Part shown: positions 8,678 through 19,937 of the stretch, in pieces
Numbering within the stretch: position 1 is the first letter of the stretch
How the letters are laid out: every line of letters starts with the position of its first letter
Assembly (NCBI GenBank): GCA_003389215.1
Contig: QQVP01000066.1
Span: 1 to 64,000, forward strand
Direction: 5' to 3'
DNA: 64,000 nucleotides
Source of the DNA: Planctomycetota bacterium
GTDB lineage: Bacteria > Planctomycetota > Planctomycetia > Pirellulales > UBA7805
Notes under the pieces: model-generated
Database searches by the model: none
What the model saw: only the letters and a program-made list of their open reading frames with translations
What the model was told of the DNA's origin: nothing
Translations under genes and position numbers: made by a program

Positions 8678-9625
8678 GTGCGATTGTTGCAGAGTCTTGA
8701 AGAGCTGAGCGACGTGGGGCGCGGTGGTGCCCTGACGATCGGCAACTTCGACGGGGTGCATCGCGGACACGCCAACATCATCACGCGTCTGCGCGAGCGG
8801 GCGGCGGCCGTGGGCGGGCCGGCGCTCGTGTTCACCTTCGATCCCCACCCCGTGCGGCTCTTGCGGCCCGACGAGGTGCCCCCTCCGCTGACGTGGACCG
8901 ATCGCAAGGCGGAGTTGCTCGCGGGACTCGGCGTCGACACGATGATCGCCTATCCGACCGATATGGCGCTGTTGAAGTTGACGGCGGCCGAGTTCTTCCA
9001 GCGAATCGTCTGCGAGTTGCTCGATGCCAAGGCGATCGTCGAGGGGCCCAACTTCTGCTTCGGTCGCGACCGCCAGGGAGACGTCGCCGCGTTGGCCGAG
9101 TTGGCCGAGGAAGCCGGCATCTCGCTCGACATCGTCGACGCACTGGTCGTCGACGGCGAAACAGTGAGCAGCTCGCGAATCCGCCGCAGCATTGCGACCG
9201 GCGACGTCGACACCGCACGCCGGCTGCTGACCGAGCCGTATCGCATCCGCGGAATGGTCACTCATGGGGTAGGTCGCGGCCACGAAATCGGCTTTCCGAC
9301 CGCCAATCTCGAGGCGATCGACACGCTGCTGCCAGGCGAGGGAGTTTACGCCGGCTGGGGTTATCACGACAATCAAAGGTCGGTGGCCGCGATCAACATC
9401 GGAGCCAACCCAACCTTTGGCGAAGGCCAGCTCAAGGTCGAGATCCACCTGGTCGGTTGGCAAAAGCCGCTCTACGGTCGACCGTTGGAAGTCGACTTCC
9501 TGGCTCGCCTGCGCGACGTGCAGCGATTTGAATCGGTCGAGCAGCTCGTCGCGCAGCTCACGGCCGACGTCGCCCAGGCGGAGACGATTGCCGCAGCCGC
9601 AATCGCTGCGGAGCAAGAAGCCTGA
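8678..9625 (+). CDS. ribF: bifunctional riboflavin kinase / FAD synthetase
   Basis: 315 residues, the normal RibF length. The N-terminal FMN adenylyltransferase half has GNFDGVHRGH (22-31), VFTFDPHP and the SSSRIRRSI motif. The C-terminal riboflavin kinase half has GVGRGHEIGFPTANL and the GVYAGW/NIGANPTFGE blocks. The enzyme phosphorylates riboflavin to FMN and adenylates it to FAD in the cytoplasm. The start is GTG (8678), with a purine-rich GAAAGG just upstream. nrnA follows after 60 bp on the same strand, an arrangement often seen within truB/rbfA-type neighbourhoods. Confidence 0.95.
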   Translation: MRLLQSLEELSDVGRGGALTIGNFDGVHRGHANIITRLRERAAAVGGPALVFTFDPHPVRLLRPDEVPPPLTWTDRKAELLAGLGVDTMIAYPTDMALLKLTAAEFFQRIVCELLDAKAIVEGPNFCFGRDRQGDVAALAELAEEAGISLDIVDALVVDGETVSSSRIRRSIATGDVDTARRLLTEPYRIRGMVTHGVGRGHEIGFPTANLEAIDTLLPGEGVYAGWGYHDNQRSVAAINIGANPTFGEGQLKVEIHLVGWQKPLYGRPLEVDFLARLRDVQRFESVEQLVAQLTADVAQAETIAAAAIAAEQEA

Positions 9626-9685
9626 GCCGGCGGCGGAACCACCTCACCACGAACTCGCACAACTGTAGAAGGCAGGCACGCCCGC

Positions 9686-10669
9686 ATGTCCATCGATTGG
9701 TCCCGCTTTAGGGAGATTGTCGCGGCTCACCAGAAGTTCATCGTCACCAGCCACATTCGCGCCGACTGCGATGCCCTCGGCAGCATGTTGGGTCTGGCGG
9801 CCGTGCTCGAAGCGGTGGGCAAGGAGACGATCACGCTCAACGGCGACGGGGTCCCGCCGAATCTGGCCTTCATCGATCCGGAGCAGCGGATCAAAACGCT
9901 GGGCGAAGGCGTCACGGCGGCCGACCTGGCCGCTTACGAGGTGCTGATCATCTGCGATACGAGCGCGTTTGCGCAGCTCGGCCCGCTGGCCGACGTGGTT
10001 CGCGAAACGGCCGCCAAGAAGGTGCTCATCGACCATCACGTCGGCGAGGACGAATTGGGCGCCGAGATATTCAAGAGCACCAAGGCGGCCGCCACCGGAC
10101 ATTTGATCGTCGAGGCAGCCGAGGCGCTGGACGTCGAACTGACCGAGTCGATGGCGACCCCGCTCTACGCGGCGCTGGCAACCGACACCGGCTGGTTCCG
10201 TTTCAATTCGGTCACGCCGGCGACGATGGAGGTCGGCGCCAAGCTGGTCGCCGCCGGGGCGCGGCCGCAGGAGATCTACACGGCGCTCTACGAACAGGAT
10301 TCGCTGGCAAGGCTGAAGCTGCGCGGGGTGATCATCGCCCGCACCGAGACGCTGCTCGACGGCCGACTTGCCTACACGTCGGTCCTGCTCGACGACCTGA
10401 AAAAGACCGGCGCGGTGCCGACCGACACCGAAGACGTCATCAACTTGACGCTGGGCGTGCGCGGCGTCGAATCGGCCGTAATTTTCGTCGAGCGTCGCGA
10501 AGGTGATTTCAAGTTGAGTTTTCGTAGCCGCGGCGGTCTCGATTGCAGTGCCGTTGCGCAACACTTTGGCGGGGGTGGGCATAAGGCGGCCGCGGGTGCG
10601 TACATCCCAGGTCCGCTCGCTGCCGCACAGAAGACCGTGCTTGACTACGTGTGTGACGCGATGGGATAA
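9686..10669 (+). CDS. nrnA: DHH-family phosphoesterase (NrnA/RecJ-like nanoRNase or pAp phosphatase)
   Basis: 327 residues, typical for NrnA. The DHH domain shows SHIRADCDALGS (22-33; the family form is SHxxPDxDAxGS, so the proline is alanine here), VLIICDTSAF, LIDHHVG and a DTGWFRF block. The DHHA1 domain ends with FGGGGHKAAAG. NrnA enzymes degrade 2-5-mer RNA and/or dephosphorylate 3'-phosphoadenosine 5'-phosphate using Mn2+. The protein is cytoplasmic and probably cotranscribed with ribF. The family assignment is firm; which of the two activities dominates cannot be read from sequence. Confidence 0.9.
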   Translation: MSIDWSRFREIVAAHQKFIVTSHIRADCDALGSMLGLAAVLEAVGKETITLNGDGVPPNLAFIDPEQRIKTLGEGVTAADLAAYEVLIICDTSAFAQLGPLADVVRETAAKKVLIDHHVGEDELGAEIFKSTKAAATGHLIVEAAEALDVELTESMATPLYAALATDTGWFRFNSVTPATMEVGAKLVAAGARPQEIYTALYEQDSLARLKLRGVIIARTETLLDGRLAYTSVLLDDLKKTGAVPTDTEDVINLTLGVRGVESAVIFVERREGDFKLSFRSRGGLDCSAVAQHFGGGGHKAAAGAYIPGPLAAAQKTVLDYVCDAMG

Positions 10670-10933
10670 TTGAGAGACCATGACTGGGTGACTTGTGCGA
10701 CAGGACGACGGACGGTCACCTCCCTCCCAATCGCCCACCCAAAACCTCCTGCCTTGGCGCCCGACCCGAGGAATGCCGACCCGAGGACCTGGGTCGGTCA
10801 TCCACCATACGCGTCGTAGCGGTGCATGGTAGCTTGCCCATCACGTTCGCACCCCGGGCGTGGTTGGTCCGTGTGGTTTGCCGCGCGGTGCTTCGCGAAG
10901 TTCCCCAGACGAGCGTGATCTGATCTACCTGCC

Positions 10934-11527
10934 ATGAACGATCAAGAATCGACCGGCGAAGCGGCAGCTGAGCCCGACATTCCGCAGCGGCGCAATTTCT
11001 TTGCTGGCTTGGTGACAATTATCCTCGGGGCGATCGCCGGCCTGGTGCCGATCGGGGCCGGACTCGCGGTGCTGTTCGATCCCTTGCGTCGCCGCAACCA
11101 GGATGGCCGCAACCAGAGTGGGGGCGACTTCGTCCGGATCACCACGTTGAAAATGGTCAACGCGGACGGCTTGCCCCAGCGATTTCCCGTCATTAAGGAT
11201 CGCGTCGACCACTTCAGTCGCTTTCCCGAAATGCCGGTCGGCATGGTCTACCTGCGGCAAACCGGTCCGGACGAGGTGGTTGCCTTTCAGGCCGATTGTC
11301 CGCACCTGGGCTGCAAGGTCGACTTTCTGCCGCAGCGCGAACAGTTCAGCTGTCCCTGTCACGCCAGCTACTTCGAGCTCGACGGCACGCGGATCGGGGC
11401 GAGTCCCTCGCCGCGGTCGCTCGATACGCTCGATGTCGAAATTCGGACCGGCGACGCCGGCGAGGCCGAGGTCTGGGTCCGCTTTGAGGAATTCAAGACC
11501 GGCGAAGCAACCAAGATTTCCAAGTAG
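10934..11527 (+). CDS. Rieske 2Fe-2S protein of a cytochrome bc-type complex
   Basis: 197 residues. PQRRNFF (18-23) with one hydrophobic helix (about 24-47) forms a twin-arginine-type uncleaved anchor. The cluster ligands are in CPHLGC (122-127) and CPCHAS (140-145), giving the C/H...C/H pattern plus the two disulfide cysteines. Rieske proteins take electrons from quinol at the Qo site and pass them to cytochrome c1 or an equivalent. The gene lies 63 bp before the cytochrome b/c gene, so the two probably form one transcription unit. No separate cytochrome c1 gene is present; the haem c motifs are in the next protein. Confidence 0.93.
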   Translation: MNDQESTGEAAAEPDIPQRRNFFAGLVTIILGAIAGLVPIGAGLAVLFDPLRRRNQDGRNQSGGDFVRITTLKMVNADGLPQRFPVIKDRVDHFSRFPEMPVGMVYLRQTGPDEVVAFQADCPHLGCKVDFLPQREQFSCPCHASYFELDGTRIGASPSPRSLDTLDVEIRTGDAGEAEVWVRFEEFKTGEATKISK

Positions 11528-11590
11528 TCGCGAAACAACGTCCGCTGCCCCGCGAGATAAGCTCGCCCCACGCCACCAAGAGTGACTTGC

Positions 11591-13672
11591 ATGATGGGTT
11601 TGTTGAACTGGCTCGACGATCGTACCGGCATCCGTGGCATTATCCACGAGACGCTCTACGAGCGCGTGCCCGGCGGAGCTCGCTGGCGCTACGTGTGGGG
11701 AAGCACGCTGGCCTTCACGTTCTTCGTGCAGCTGGTGACCGGCTTCTTCCTGTGGACGGCCTACAGCCCCAGCTCGCTCACCGCGTGGGAGAGCGTCTAC
11801 TACATTCAGCACGAGATGACCGGCGGCTGGCTGCTGCGGGGAATCCACCACTTCACCGCCCAGGCGATGATCGTGCTGATGGTGCTGCACGTATTCCAGG
11901 TCGTGATCGACGGGGCCTATAAGGCCCCGCGCGAAATCAACTTCTGGCTCGGCCTGGTGCTGATGCTGATCGTGCTCGGCCTTTCGCTCACCGGCTACCT
12001 GCTCCCCTGGGATCAGAAAGGTTACTACGGAACCAAGGTTGCCACCGAGATCGCGCAGAACACGCCGCTGGTCGGCTCGACCGTGCAGCAGCTCCTGGTG
12101 GGCGGCTCCGACTATGGCCACCAAACGGTGAGCCGCTTTTTCGCGCTGCACGCGGGTCTGTTGCCGGCCTTGATGATCGGCGTGTTGGGGTTGCACATCG
12201 CGCTGTTTCGGCGGCAAGGACTGACGGCGAAGGATCCGGACCGCAAGCCGGACGTCTACTTCTGGCCCGACCAGTTGCTCCGCGACGTGGTGGCCTGTCT
12301 GGCGGTGCTGGCCGTGATTCTGTTCTTCTGCGTGCGTGGGGCCTGGTCCGAGCCCGAGACCACGGGTGTGGTGGCCACGCTCGGCGCGGAACTCGGCTCG
12401 CCGGCCGACCCGGCGGTCGACTACTCGGCCGCCCGGCCCGAATGGTACTTCCTGTTCCTGTTCCAGTTCCTGCACTACTTCGGCAAAGACCAACAGGTGA
12501 TGGCGTCGATCGTCTATCCCAGCCTGGTCATTGTGATCCTGTTCCTGATGCCGATCGTGGGCCGCTGGAAGCTGGGACATCGCTTCAACGTCGTCTTTCT
12601 CTTCGCGCTCTTGCTGGGCGTCGTCTATCTGACGGGGCGGGCCATTCAGGCCGACTACTATCCTCCGATCGCGCCCGCCAAACCTTCCCAGGAAGACGGC
12701 GTCGCGATGAGCGACTGGAAGAAGGAATACGACCAGTGGGAGAAGGAGTACCAGCACTACACCACGTTCCAGAAAGGAAGCAAGTACGAAAAGTGGAAGA
12801 GCCACCGCGCGGTCGAGCTGGCCGAGCAGGGCATTCCCGCCGGCGGCATGCTCGAGCTGCTTCGCAACGATCCGAAGACGCAAGGGGCCGTGCTCTTCAA
12901 GACCTACTGCGCCGGTTGCCACACGCATACGGCGGCAGATGTCGACCTCCCGCCGGGCCATGAGTTCACCAGCGCCACGCCGACCGGGGCGAATCTCTAC
13001 CGCTTCGGCAGCTACGAGTGGATCCGTGGCATCCTCGATCCCCAGAAGATCGTCACCAGCGATTACTTTGGCGCGACGGAGGCCCACGCCGAGGGAGAGA
13101 TGGTCGGCTACGTGGTCGACGACATGGAGATCGACGACGCCGACCTGGTCAACGTCGCCCACGCGTTGGCGGCCGATGCCGATCGGCCCGACCGCGAACC
13201 GGTCGGCGAGGACTTACTCGAGGCGGGGCGGACCACGATCGTCGAAGAAGGCTGCGTCGACTGCCATCAGTACGGCGACGAGGGCGACCTTGGCTCCGCG
13301 CCCGATCTGACCGACTACGCCTCGCGACAGTGGCTGATCGACCTGGTGAGCAATCCGGCGCACGAACGGTTCTACGAGTATGTCGACGACGGCCGGCGGA
13401 TGCCGGCGTTTCACGACAGTCCCGACGATCCTGCCCAGAACATTCTCCGCCAAGAAGACGTCGAGCTGATCGTCGACTTCCTCCGCGGCGATTGGTATCG
13501 ATCGAAACACGGCCGGGCGGCAACGCCCCCACCCGCCGCGGCAGCCGATGCCGAAGCCGCACAGCGGGCCGATGCCGCTGCCGCACAGCCGGCCGACGAC
13601 GATGTCGAGCCAGCGGCCGCCGGGAAGCCTGAGGAAGCAACCACGGGCGAGGCAGACGCGGAGGCTCAGTAG
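11591..13672 (+). CDS. cytochrome b fused to a C-terminal di-haem cytochrome c region
   Basis: 693 residues from the ATG at 11591 (a GTG at 11582 is also open). The N-terminal cytochrome b part has paired haem ligands in GIHHFTAQAM..VLHVFQ and FFALHAGLLPALMIGVLGLHIALF. The Qo-site PEWY is at 283-286. Several further membrane helices end near residue 360, followed by a charged linker. Two c-type haem sites follow: CAGCH (440) and CVDCH (555). The C-terminus is Ala/Glu/Asp-rich and low-complexity. With the Rieske gene upstream, this makes a compact bc complex in which the c1 role is supplied by the same chain. It should act in the cytoplasmic membrane, moving electrons from quinol. Confidence 0.92.
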   Translation: MMGLLNWLDDRTGIRGIIHETLYERVPGGARWRYVWGSTLAFTFFVQLVTGFFLWTAYSPSSLTAWESVYYIQHEMTGGWLLRGIHHFTAQAMIVLMVLHVFQVVIDGAYKAPREINFWLGLVLMLIVLGLSLTGYLLPWDQKGYYGTKVATEIAQNTPLVGSTVQQLLVGGSDYGHQTVSRFFALHAGLLPALMIGVLGLHIALFRRQGLTAKDPDRKPDVYFWPDQLLRDVVACLAVLAVILFFCVRGAWSEPETTGVVATLGAELGSPADPAVDYSAARPEWYFLFLFQFLHYFGKDQQVMASIVYPSLVIVILFLMPIVGRWKLGHRFNVVFLFALLLGVVYLTGRAIQADYYPPIAPAKPSQEDGVAMSDWKKEYDQWEKEYQHYTTFQKGSKYEKWKSHRAVELAEQGIPAGGMLELLRNDPKTQGAVLFKTYCAGCHTHTAADVDLPPGHEFTSATPTGANLYRFGSYEWIRGILDPQKIVTSDYFGATEAHAEGEMVGYVVDDMEIDDADLVNVAHALAADADRPDREPVGEDLLEAGRTTIVEEGCVDCHQYGDEGDLGSAPDLTDYASRQWLIDLVSNPAHERFYEYVDDGRRMPAFHDSPDDPAQNILRQEDVELIVDFLRGDWYRSKHGRAATPPPAAAADAEAAQRADAAAAQPADDDVEPAAAGKPEEATTGEADAEAQ

Positions 13673-13945
13673 GGCTTGCTAGCGTCTGAGAATCCGCCAG
13701 CTGCGGCCAGACGCCGCCGTGGGCCCCCTGAAGCCCTTAAACTTTGTGCTCCCTTCCCATCTACACGCGCAGAAAGGCCGCGACCGTTAAGATCTGCGAA
13801 ATCGTTACAGTTTAACATCGCCCACGTCGATTCTGTGAAGGTGATATAGCAGGACTGCGCACCGACCGTGGTGCGCATGCAATGACCGCAGTGCCGGCGG
13901 CCAGGAGCTTGCCGGTCGCCAAAGTCGCCTTCGCGAATCGCCAAT

Positions 13946-14857
13946 ATGTGGTGCTATCAGTGTGGCCAGGATGTGCCGGGCATTGTCTCGACTTCGTCGA
14001 GCCCGGCGACGCTGCGCACCGAACCGGACGTACCCGATTGGGCGACCGCGACCATCTCGGAGAGCAGCGAATCGCCGGCACGAAAGTTTCGCTGTGCCCG
14101 TTGCGGATCGGAACTTGGTGAGGGCGCGGCACGCGCTGTGAACGAAGAACCCGGCGACCATGACGATTCGCTGAGTGCCGAGCTCGAGCGGAATCTCGCC
14201 GCGGCCGGCAACGCGGACGAGCGTGTGAAGAAGACGTACAGCTCGCCCGACGTCGCGTTCAAGAACTGGCAATGGGAACTCGACCAGGAGTTGCACGACG
14301 TGCGGCACCTGCTCGAGGCTCGCCGCCTGAGTCAGCAGGTGGACGAAGATCTGTGGAGGGTGCCCGACTTCGAGTACTTTCGCGCTGATCCTGCCCGGCG
14401 GGCAAGTCCCGCCACGGCGCCACCTCGGACGGTACCGGTTGCCACGGAGCGTCGCTCGTCGCCGCGGTTCGCATGGGTGGCGCTCTCGCTCAGCTTCATG
14501 GCCTTTGCCGGCGGCGGGGTGCTGCTCGGCTGGTCGATGCTGATGAATCGCGGCGACCTGTGGAACACCGGCTTGTCGATGGCCCTGGGCGGACAAGCCG
14601 GACTACTCTTGGGCCTGCTGCTATTGCTCGAACGTCTGTGGCGCGACGGCCGCGACACGACAGCGCAGCTCGGCGAAGTCGACGAGCGACTCGACTCGTT
14701 GCAACATGCCAACGACGACGCCCACAACCATCCAACACCGCACGCCCGCTACACGCATTCGGGCCATCGCCAGGCGGCCAGCCCTCACATGCTGGTCAGC
14801 GATCTGAAAGACCAGCTCGATATGCTGGCCTGGCGTCTATCCGATCGCGGGCGTTGA
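13946..14857 (+). CDS. zinc-ribbon and transmembrane hypothetical protein
   Basis: 303 residues. The N-terminus MWCYQCGQDV and a second pair CARCGSEL (about residue 50) form a CxxC...CxxC zinc-ribbon. A charged region follows, with the segment VAFKNWQWELDQELHDVRHLL, then two membrane helices (about 173-192 and 205-230: WVALSLSFMAFAGGGVLLGW and SMALGGQAGLLLGLLLLLERLW), then a His-rich polar tail. I recall similar architectures as planctomycete-specific hypotheticals but know no function. It converges with the VWA gene, 29 bp apart. Confidence 0.65.
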   Translation: MWCYQCGQDVPGIVSTSSSPATLRTEPDVPDWATATISESSESPARKFRCARCGSELGEGAARAVNEEPGDHDDSLSAELERNLAAAGNADERVKKTYSSPDVAFKNWQWELDQELHDVRHLLEARRLSQQVDEDLWRVPDFEYFRADPARRASPATAPPRTVPVATERRSSPRFAWVALSLSFMAFAGGGVLLGWSMLMNRGDLWNTGLSMALGGQAGLLLGLLLLLERLWRDGRDTTAQLGEVDERLDSLQHANDDAHNHPTPHARYTHSGHRQAASPHMLVSDLKDQLDMLAWRLSDRGR

Positions 14858-14886
14858 TTGCGGCTGCGGTCGCGCGTCGAGCCCAC

Positions 14887-16590
14887 TTAGGCAATAATCT
14901 CGCGCCGGCGCTGCACGTAGTCCCAGATGACGTAGCGATCGAGATCGTTGCCCGCGGTGAAGAACACCCGGCCCGACGTCGACTCAGCCAGGCGATGGGC
15001 GAATTGAACATCCTCGCGCGACTGCGACCAACTCGGCAACAGGAAGATGTTGATCGTGATGCCCTCGCGCTGGCAGAGCAGCCCTTCGCGCATCGTGGCC
15101 GCTTCGGTGGCGGGGTCGGGCGGATAGAGCAGGTAGAGCATCTCGCCTTCGAAATGCGCCGTAGGCAGGCCATCGGTGATGAGGATGATTTGTCGGTTCG
15201 GCGTGTCCTGTGTGGCCAGCACCTGGCGGGCCAACTGCAGGGCGTGCTGAATATTCGTGAAGTGCGGCGGCACCTGGTGTTCGCTGATGTCGGTGCGGCT
15301 CATGTCGGCCCGTAGCCGGACGACCGGATCGTAGATCGTCACCGGCTTGGGCATCAGCGTGGCCAGCTCGCCTTCGGGACGTCGCTTGGCGAACGAGTAC
15401 ATCTCGACGAAGTCAAGAAAGTCGCCCGGATACTCGCGGCGTATCAGACCCGAGAGGGCCAGGCCCATCCGCTTGACGTTCATGTACTGGCCGTCGTAGC
15501 GCATCGAGCCGCTCATATCCATCAGCACCGCGGTCGCGCACTTGGGAGTATTGCGGGTGCGATGAATCACGATATCGTCGGCAGCGAGCCGAATCGGCGC
15601 CCGCGCGCCGCCGCGGACCATCGCGTTGATCAGCGAACCGGCGACATCCATGTTGGCCACCGAATCGCCAAATTCGTACTCCTTGGTCTGCTGCATCTCG
15701 ACCGCCCCTTCGCCGACGACGGGACCTTGATGCCGCCCGCTGCGCGAGGCCTCGAGCTGGCTGAAGATCCGCTCGAGCAGTCGACCCTGGAACAACCGAT
15801 ACGCCTGGGGACTGAGCTGGAACTGCCCGTCCTTCATGGCCAGGCCTTGTCGCTCGGCCATCTCGCGGAGGTAATCCTGAACCTGTTGCTGCAGCGCGCT
15901 GAGCTGGTCGACGTCGCCGGGCTCGGCAAATTCGGCGAGTGCGTCGAGATCGATGACGCCGATCTGGGCCGTCTCGCGGGCTTCTTCGAGCTGTCGCAAC
16001 AGTTCGTCAATCTGCTCCAGCTCTTCCTTGACGGCGAGCGCCTCGGGCACGGAAAGCGGGGTACGGCCCGTGAACTCGTACTTGGCGGCCAGCTCGTCGA
16101 CCTGGTACTTGTCGCCGAGCGCCGCCGCCACGGCGACCAGCCGGCGGGCGAAATCACCCGTGTCGTCGCCTGCGCGAAAGTAAAGTCGCTCGAGCTCGCG
16201 GAGCTGCTCGTCTTCGAAGGCGCGGCGGTAGTCTTTCTTCAACGGTTTGGGCGGGTAGGTCGCCTCGCCCAGCTCGCGGTACGCTTGCCGCGCGGATGCC
16301 TGCACACGATCGGTCTCGTATTTGGCCAGAATCTTGGCCTTCCGCTCGCGGAGCATCGCCATCAGGGCATCGATGCTGGGACCCAACCCGGCGATCTGGC
16401 TCGGATCGAGACGAATCGCGCGGGCCAGCTCTTCCTCGGTCAGCTCGCGCATCGAGCCGAACATCAGCATGTGTTCGAGCGCAGGCGTAACGAGATCGGG
16501 CGGCGGCTCGGTGGGGCTGGGAAACTTGGCAGGGTCATACTTTTGATAGGTATGAATGACGCCGCCGACAGGTGGTTTGCGCTGGCCCAT
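14887..16590 (-). CDS. VWA domain protein (CoxE/ChlD-like partner of AAA+ ATPase)
   Basis: 567 residues with no signal peptide. A long helical N-terminal part (about 1-340) rich in Glu/Arg is followed by a von Willebrand A domain with the MIDAS motif DMSGSM (D358), a later threonine region (HFTNIQHALQLA) and ITDGLPTAHFEGE. It starts 21 bp after the stop of the upstream AAA+ gene, so the two form an operon. Such AAA/VWA pairs (MoxR-VWA, RavA-ViaA, Mg-chelatase I/D) act as metal-insertion or remodelling machines on partner proteins. The client here is not indicated by neighbours. Confidence 0.82.
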   Translation of the reverse strand: MGQRKPPVGGVIHTYQKYDPAKFPSPTEPPPDLVTPALEHMLMFGSMRELTEEELARAIRLDPSQIAGLGPSIDALMAMLRERKAKILAKYETDRVQASARQAYRELGEATYPPKPLKKDYRRAFEDEQLRELERLYFRAGDDTGDFARRLVAVAAALGDKYQVDELAAKYEFTGRTPLSVPEALAVKEELEQIDELLRQLEEARETAQIGVIDLDALAEFAEPGDVDQLSALQQQVQDYLREMAERQGLAMKDGQFQLSPQAYRLFQGRLLERIFSQLEASRSGRHQGPVVGEGAVEMQQTKEYEFGDSVANMDVAGSLINAMVRGGARAPIRLAADDIVIHRTRNTPKCATAVLMDMSGSMRYDGQYMNVKRMGLALSGLIRREYPGDFLDFVEMYSFAKRRPEGELATLMPKPVTIYDPVVRLRADMSRTDISEHQVPPHFTNIQHALQLARQVLATQDTPNRQIILITDGLPTAHFEGEMLYLLYPPDPATEAATMREGLLCQREGITINIFLLPSWSQSREDVQFAHRLAESTSGRVFFTAGNDLDRYVIWDYVQRRREIIA

Positions 16591-16611
16591 GTCGCAATCT
16601 CGTCGAGGACG

Positions 16612-18033
<1,422 letters not shown>

Positions 18034-18098
18034 GATGCCTCTTCGTCGCTGTGTGCCGGGTGGCACTTGCTCGGCCAGTGTTTTCGCCCCTGCGGGTG

Positions 18099-19778
18099 CT
18101 ACTCGTCGGTCACGCAGCCTGCGGATGCGGATTTCACATTCTTGATGTACTTGTATAGGGTGCCGCGGGTCGATTTGTAGGGCGGGGCCACCCACTTTTC
18201 CCGACGGGCGGCCAGTTCGGCATCGGAAAGCGCCAGGGTGATCTGGCGACTTTGGGCGTCGATGGTCACCGTGTCGCCGTCCTCGACCAGGGCAATTGGG
18301 CCGCCGCGCTGGGCCTCGGGCGTGACGTGCCCCACGATGAAACCATGCGAACCGCCGGAGAAGCGTCCGTCGGTCATCAGCGCCACTTCGGAACCGAGAC
18401 CGGCCCCCATGATGGCGGCCGTGGGGGCCAGCATCTCGGGCATCCCCGGTCCGCCCTGCGGTCCCTCGTAGCGAATGATCACCACGTCGCCCTTGGCGAT
18501 CTTGTCTTGTTCCAGGCCGGCGAGCATCTCCTCTTCGCTGTCAAAGACCTTGGCGGGGCCGCTGAACTTGAGCCCCTCTTTGCCGGTGATCTTGGCCACC
18601 GCGCCCTCCGGCGCGAGATTGCCACGCAGAATCTGAATGTGTCCGCTCGGCTTGATCGGCTCGTCAAGCGGGCGCACGACGTCTTGACCGGCGGCCAACG
18701 GCTCAACCTCGGCCAGATTTTCAGCCAGGGTCTTGCCCGTCACCGTCAGGCAGGAGCCGTCCAAGAGGTCGTTTTCCAGGAGGTACTTCAATACACCCGG
18801 CACGCCGCCGACGTTGTGCAGGTCTTCCTGCACGTACTTGCCACTCGGCTTCAGGTCGGCCAGGTACGGTACGCGGTCGCTGACGCTCTGGAAGTCGTCG
18901 ATCGACAGCTCGACGCCTGCGGCCCGCGCCATGGCGATCAGGTGCAACACCGCATTGGTCGAGCCGCCGAAGACCATCACGGTCACCATGGCGTTCTCGA
19001 AGGCGGCCCGGGTCATGATGTCGCGGGGTTTGATGTCGCGCTCGAGCAGCGTGCGAATTGCCGCGCCGGCGGCACGGCACTCGTCGAGCTTGCGAGGATC
19101 TTCGGCCGGGGTCGAACTGCTATAGGGCAGGGCCATGCCCATCGCCTCGATCGCGCTGGCCATCGTGTTGGCGGTATACATGCCGCCGCAGGCGCCCGCG
19201 CCAGGACAGGCGTGGCGGACGATCTCCTTGCGGCCGGCTTCGTCGATCTCACCGGCCAGGAGCTGCCCATAGCATTGGGCTGCCGAGACGATGTCGAGTT
19301 TCTTGTCGCCGACGTGTCCGGCGCGAATCGTGCCGCCGTAGACCATCAGGGCAGGGCGGTTGAGCCGGGCCATGGCGATCAGGCAGCCCGGCATGTTCTT
19401 GTCGCAGCCCGGGATCGAGATGTTGGCGTCGTACCACTGGGCGCTCATCACGGTTTCGATGGAGTCGGCGATCAGGTCGCGCGACTGGAGCGAGAAGCTC
19501 ATGCCGTCGGTGCCCATCGAGATGGCGTCGGAGACGCCGATCGTGGTGAACCGCATGGCGACCAGGTCGGCCGCTTCGACACCCTGCTTCACCGCGGCGG
19601 CCAAGTCACCCAGGTGCATGTTACAGGGGTTGCCGTCGTAGCCCATGTGGGCAATGCCAACCTGAGCCTTGTCCATATCCTCGTCCGACAGCCCGGTGCC
19701 GTAGAGCATCGCCTGGGCAATGCTCCGATTGGCAGGCTGTGTGATTTGTCCGCTGTATTTGTTGAGCTGCGTGGTCAT
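18099..19778 (-). CDS. ilvD: dihydroxy-acid dehydratase
   Basis: 559 residues, normal for IlvD. Iron-sulfur cysteines are in NPCNMH (C52), GCDKNMPGC (C125) and [13 protein letters not shown]; the C-terminal [22 protein letters not shown] block is diagnostic. The enzyme converts dihydroxy-isovalerate and dihydroxy-methylvalerate into the 2-keto acids that yield valine and isoleucine (and pantoate via ketoisovalerate). With panD nearby, both branches to pantothenate are touched, although ilvD is on the opposite strand. The three-cysteine pattern suggests the 2Fe-2S type. Confidence 0.97.
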   Translation of the reverse strand: MTTQLNKYSGQITQPANRSIAQAMLYGTGLSDEDMDKAQVGIAHMGYDGNPCNMHLGDLAAAVKQGVEAADLVAMRFTTIGVSDAISMGTDGMSFSLQSRDLIADSIETVMSAQWYDANISIPGCDKNMPGCLIAMARLNRPALMVYGGTIRAGHVGDKKLDIVSAAQCYGQLLAGEIDEAGRKEIVRHACPGAGACGGMYTANTMASAIEAMGMALPYSSSTPAEDPRKLDECRAAGAAIRTLLERDIKPRDIMTRAAFENAMVTVMVFGGSTNAVLHLIAMARAAGVELSIDDFQSVSDRVPYLADLKPSGKYVQEDLHNVGGVPGVLKYLLENDLLDGSCLTVTGKTLAENLAEVEPLAAGQDVVRPLDEPIKPSGHIQILRGNLAPEGAVAKITGKEGLKFSGPAKVFDSEEEMLAGLEQDKIAKGDVVIIRYEGPQGGPGMPEMLAPTAAIMGAGLGSEVALMTDGRFSGGSHGFIVGHVTPEAQRGGPIALVEDGDTVTIDAQSRQITLALSDAELAARREKWVAPPYKSTRGTLYKYIKNVKSASAGCVTDE

Positions 19779-19937
19779 GATTTACCGGGTTCGACTCGAA
19801 TTGCTGGGGAATCGGCATTGTAAATGGCTGTGCGGGGGCGAGCCAGTCGCGGAAGTACCAGCCGCATAGCGCTCTTGCAGAACAGGCGGTGGTCCGGGTA
19901 GATATCGACGTCTCGTCTCCCACCCCGCAGTGAACCG

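Noticed and set aside
10925..13162. 745-codon minus frame across the Rieske and cytochrome b genes
   Set aside because: The plus strand shows all haem and Fe-S ligands; the minus frame has none.
13673..13945. small minus-strand frames between the cytochrome b/c and zinc-ribbon genes
   Set aside because: Low-complexity and arginine-rich, with no start context; gap of 273 bp left empty.
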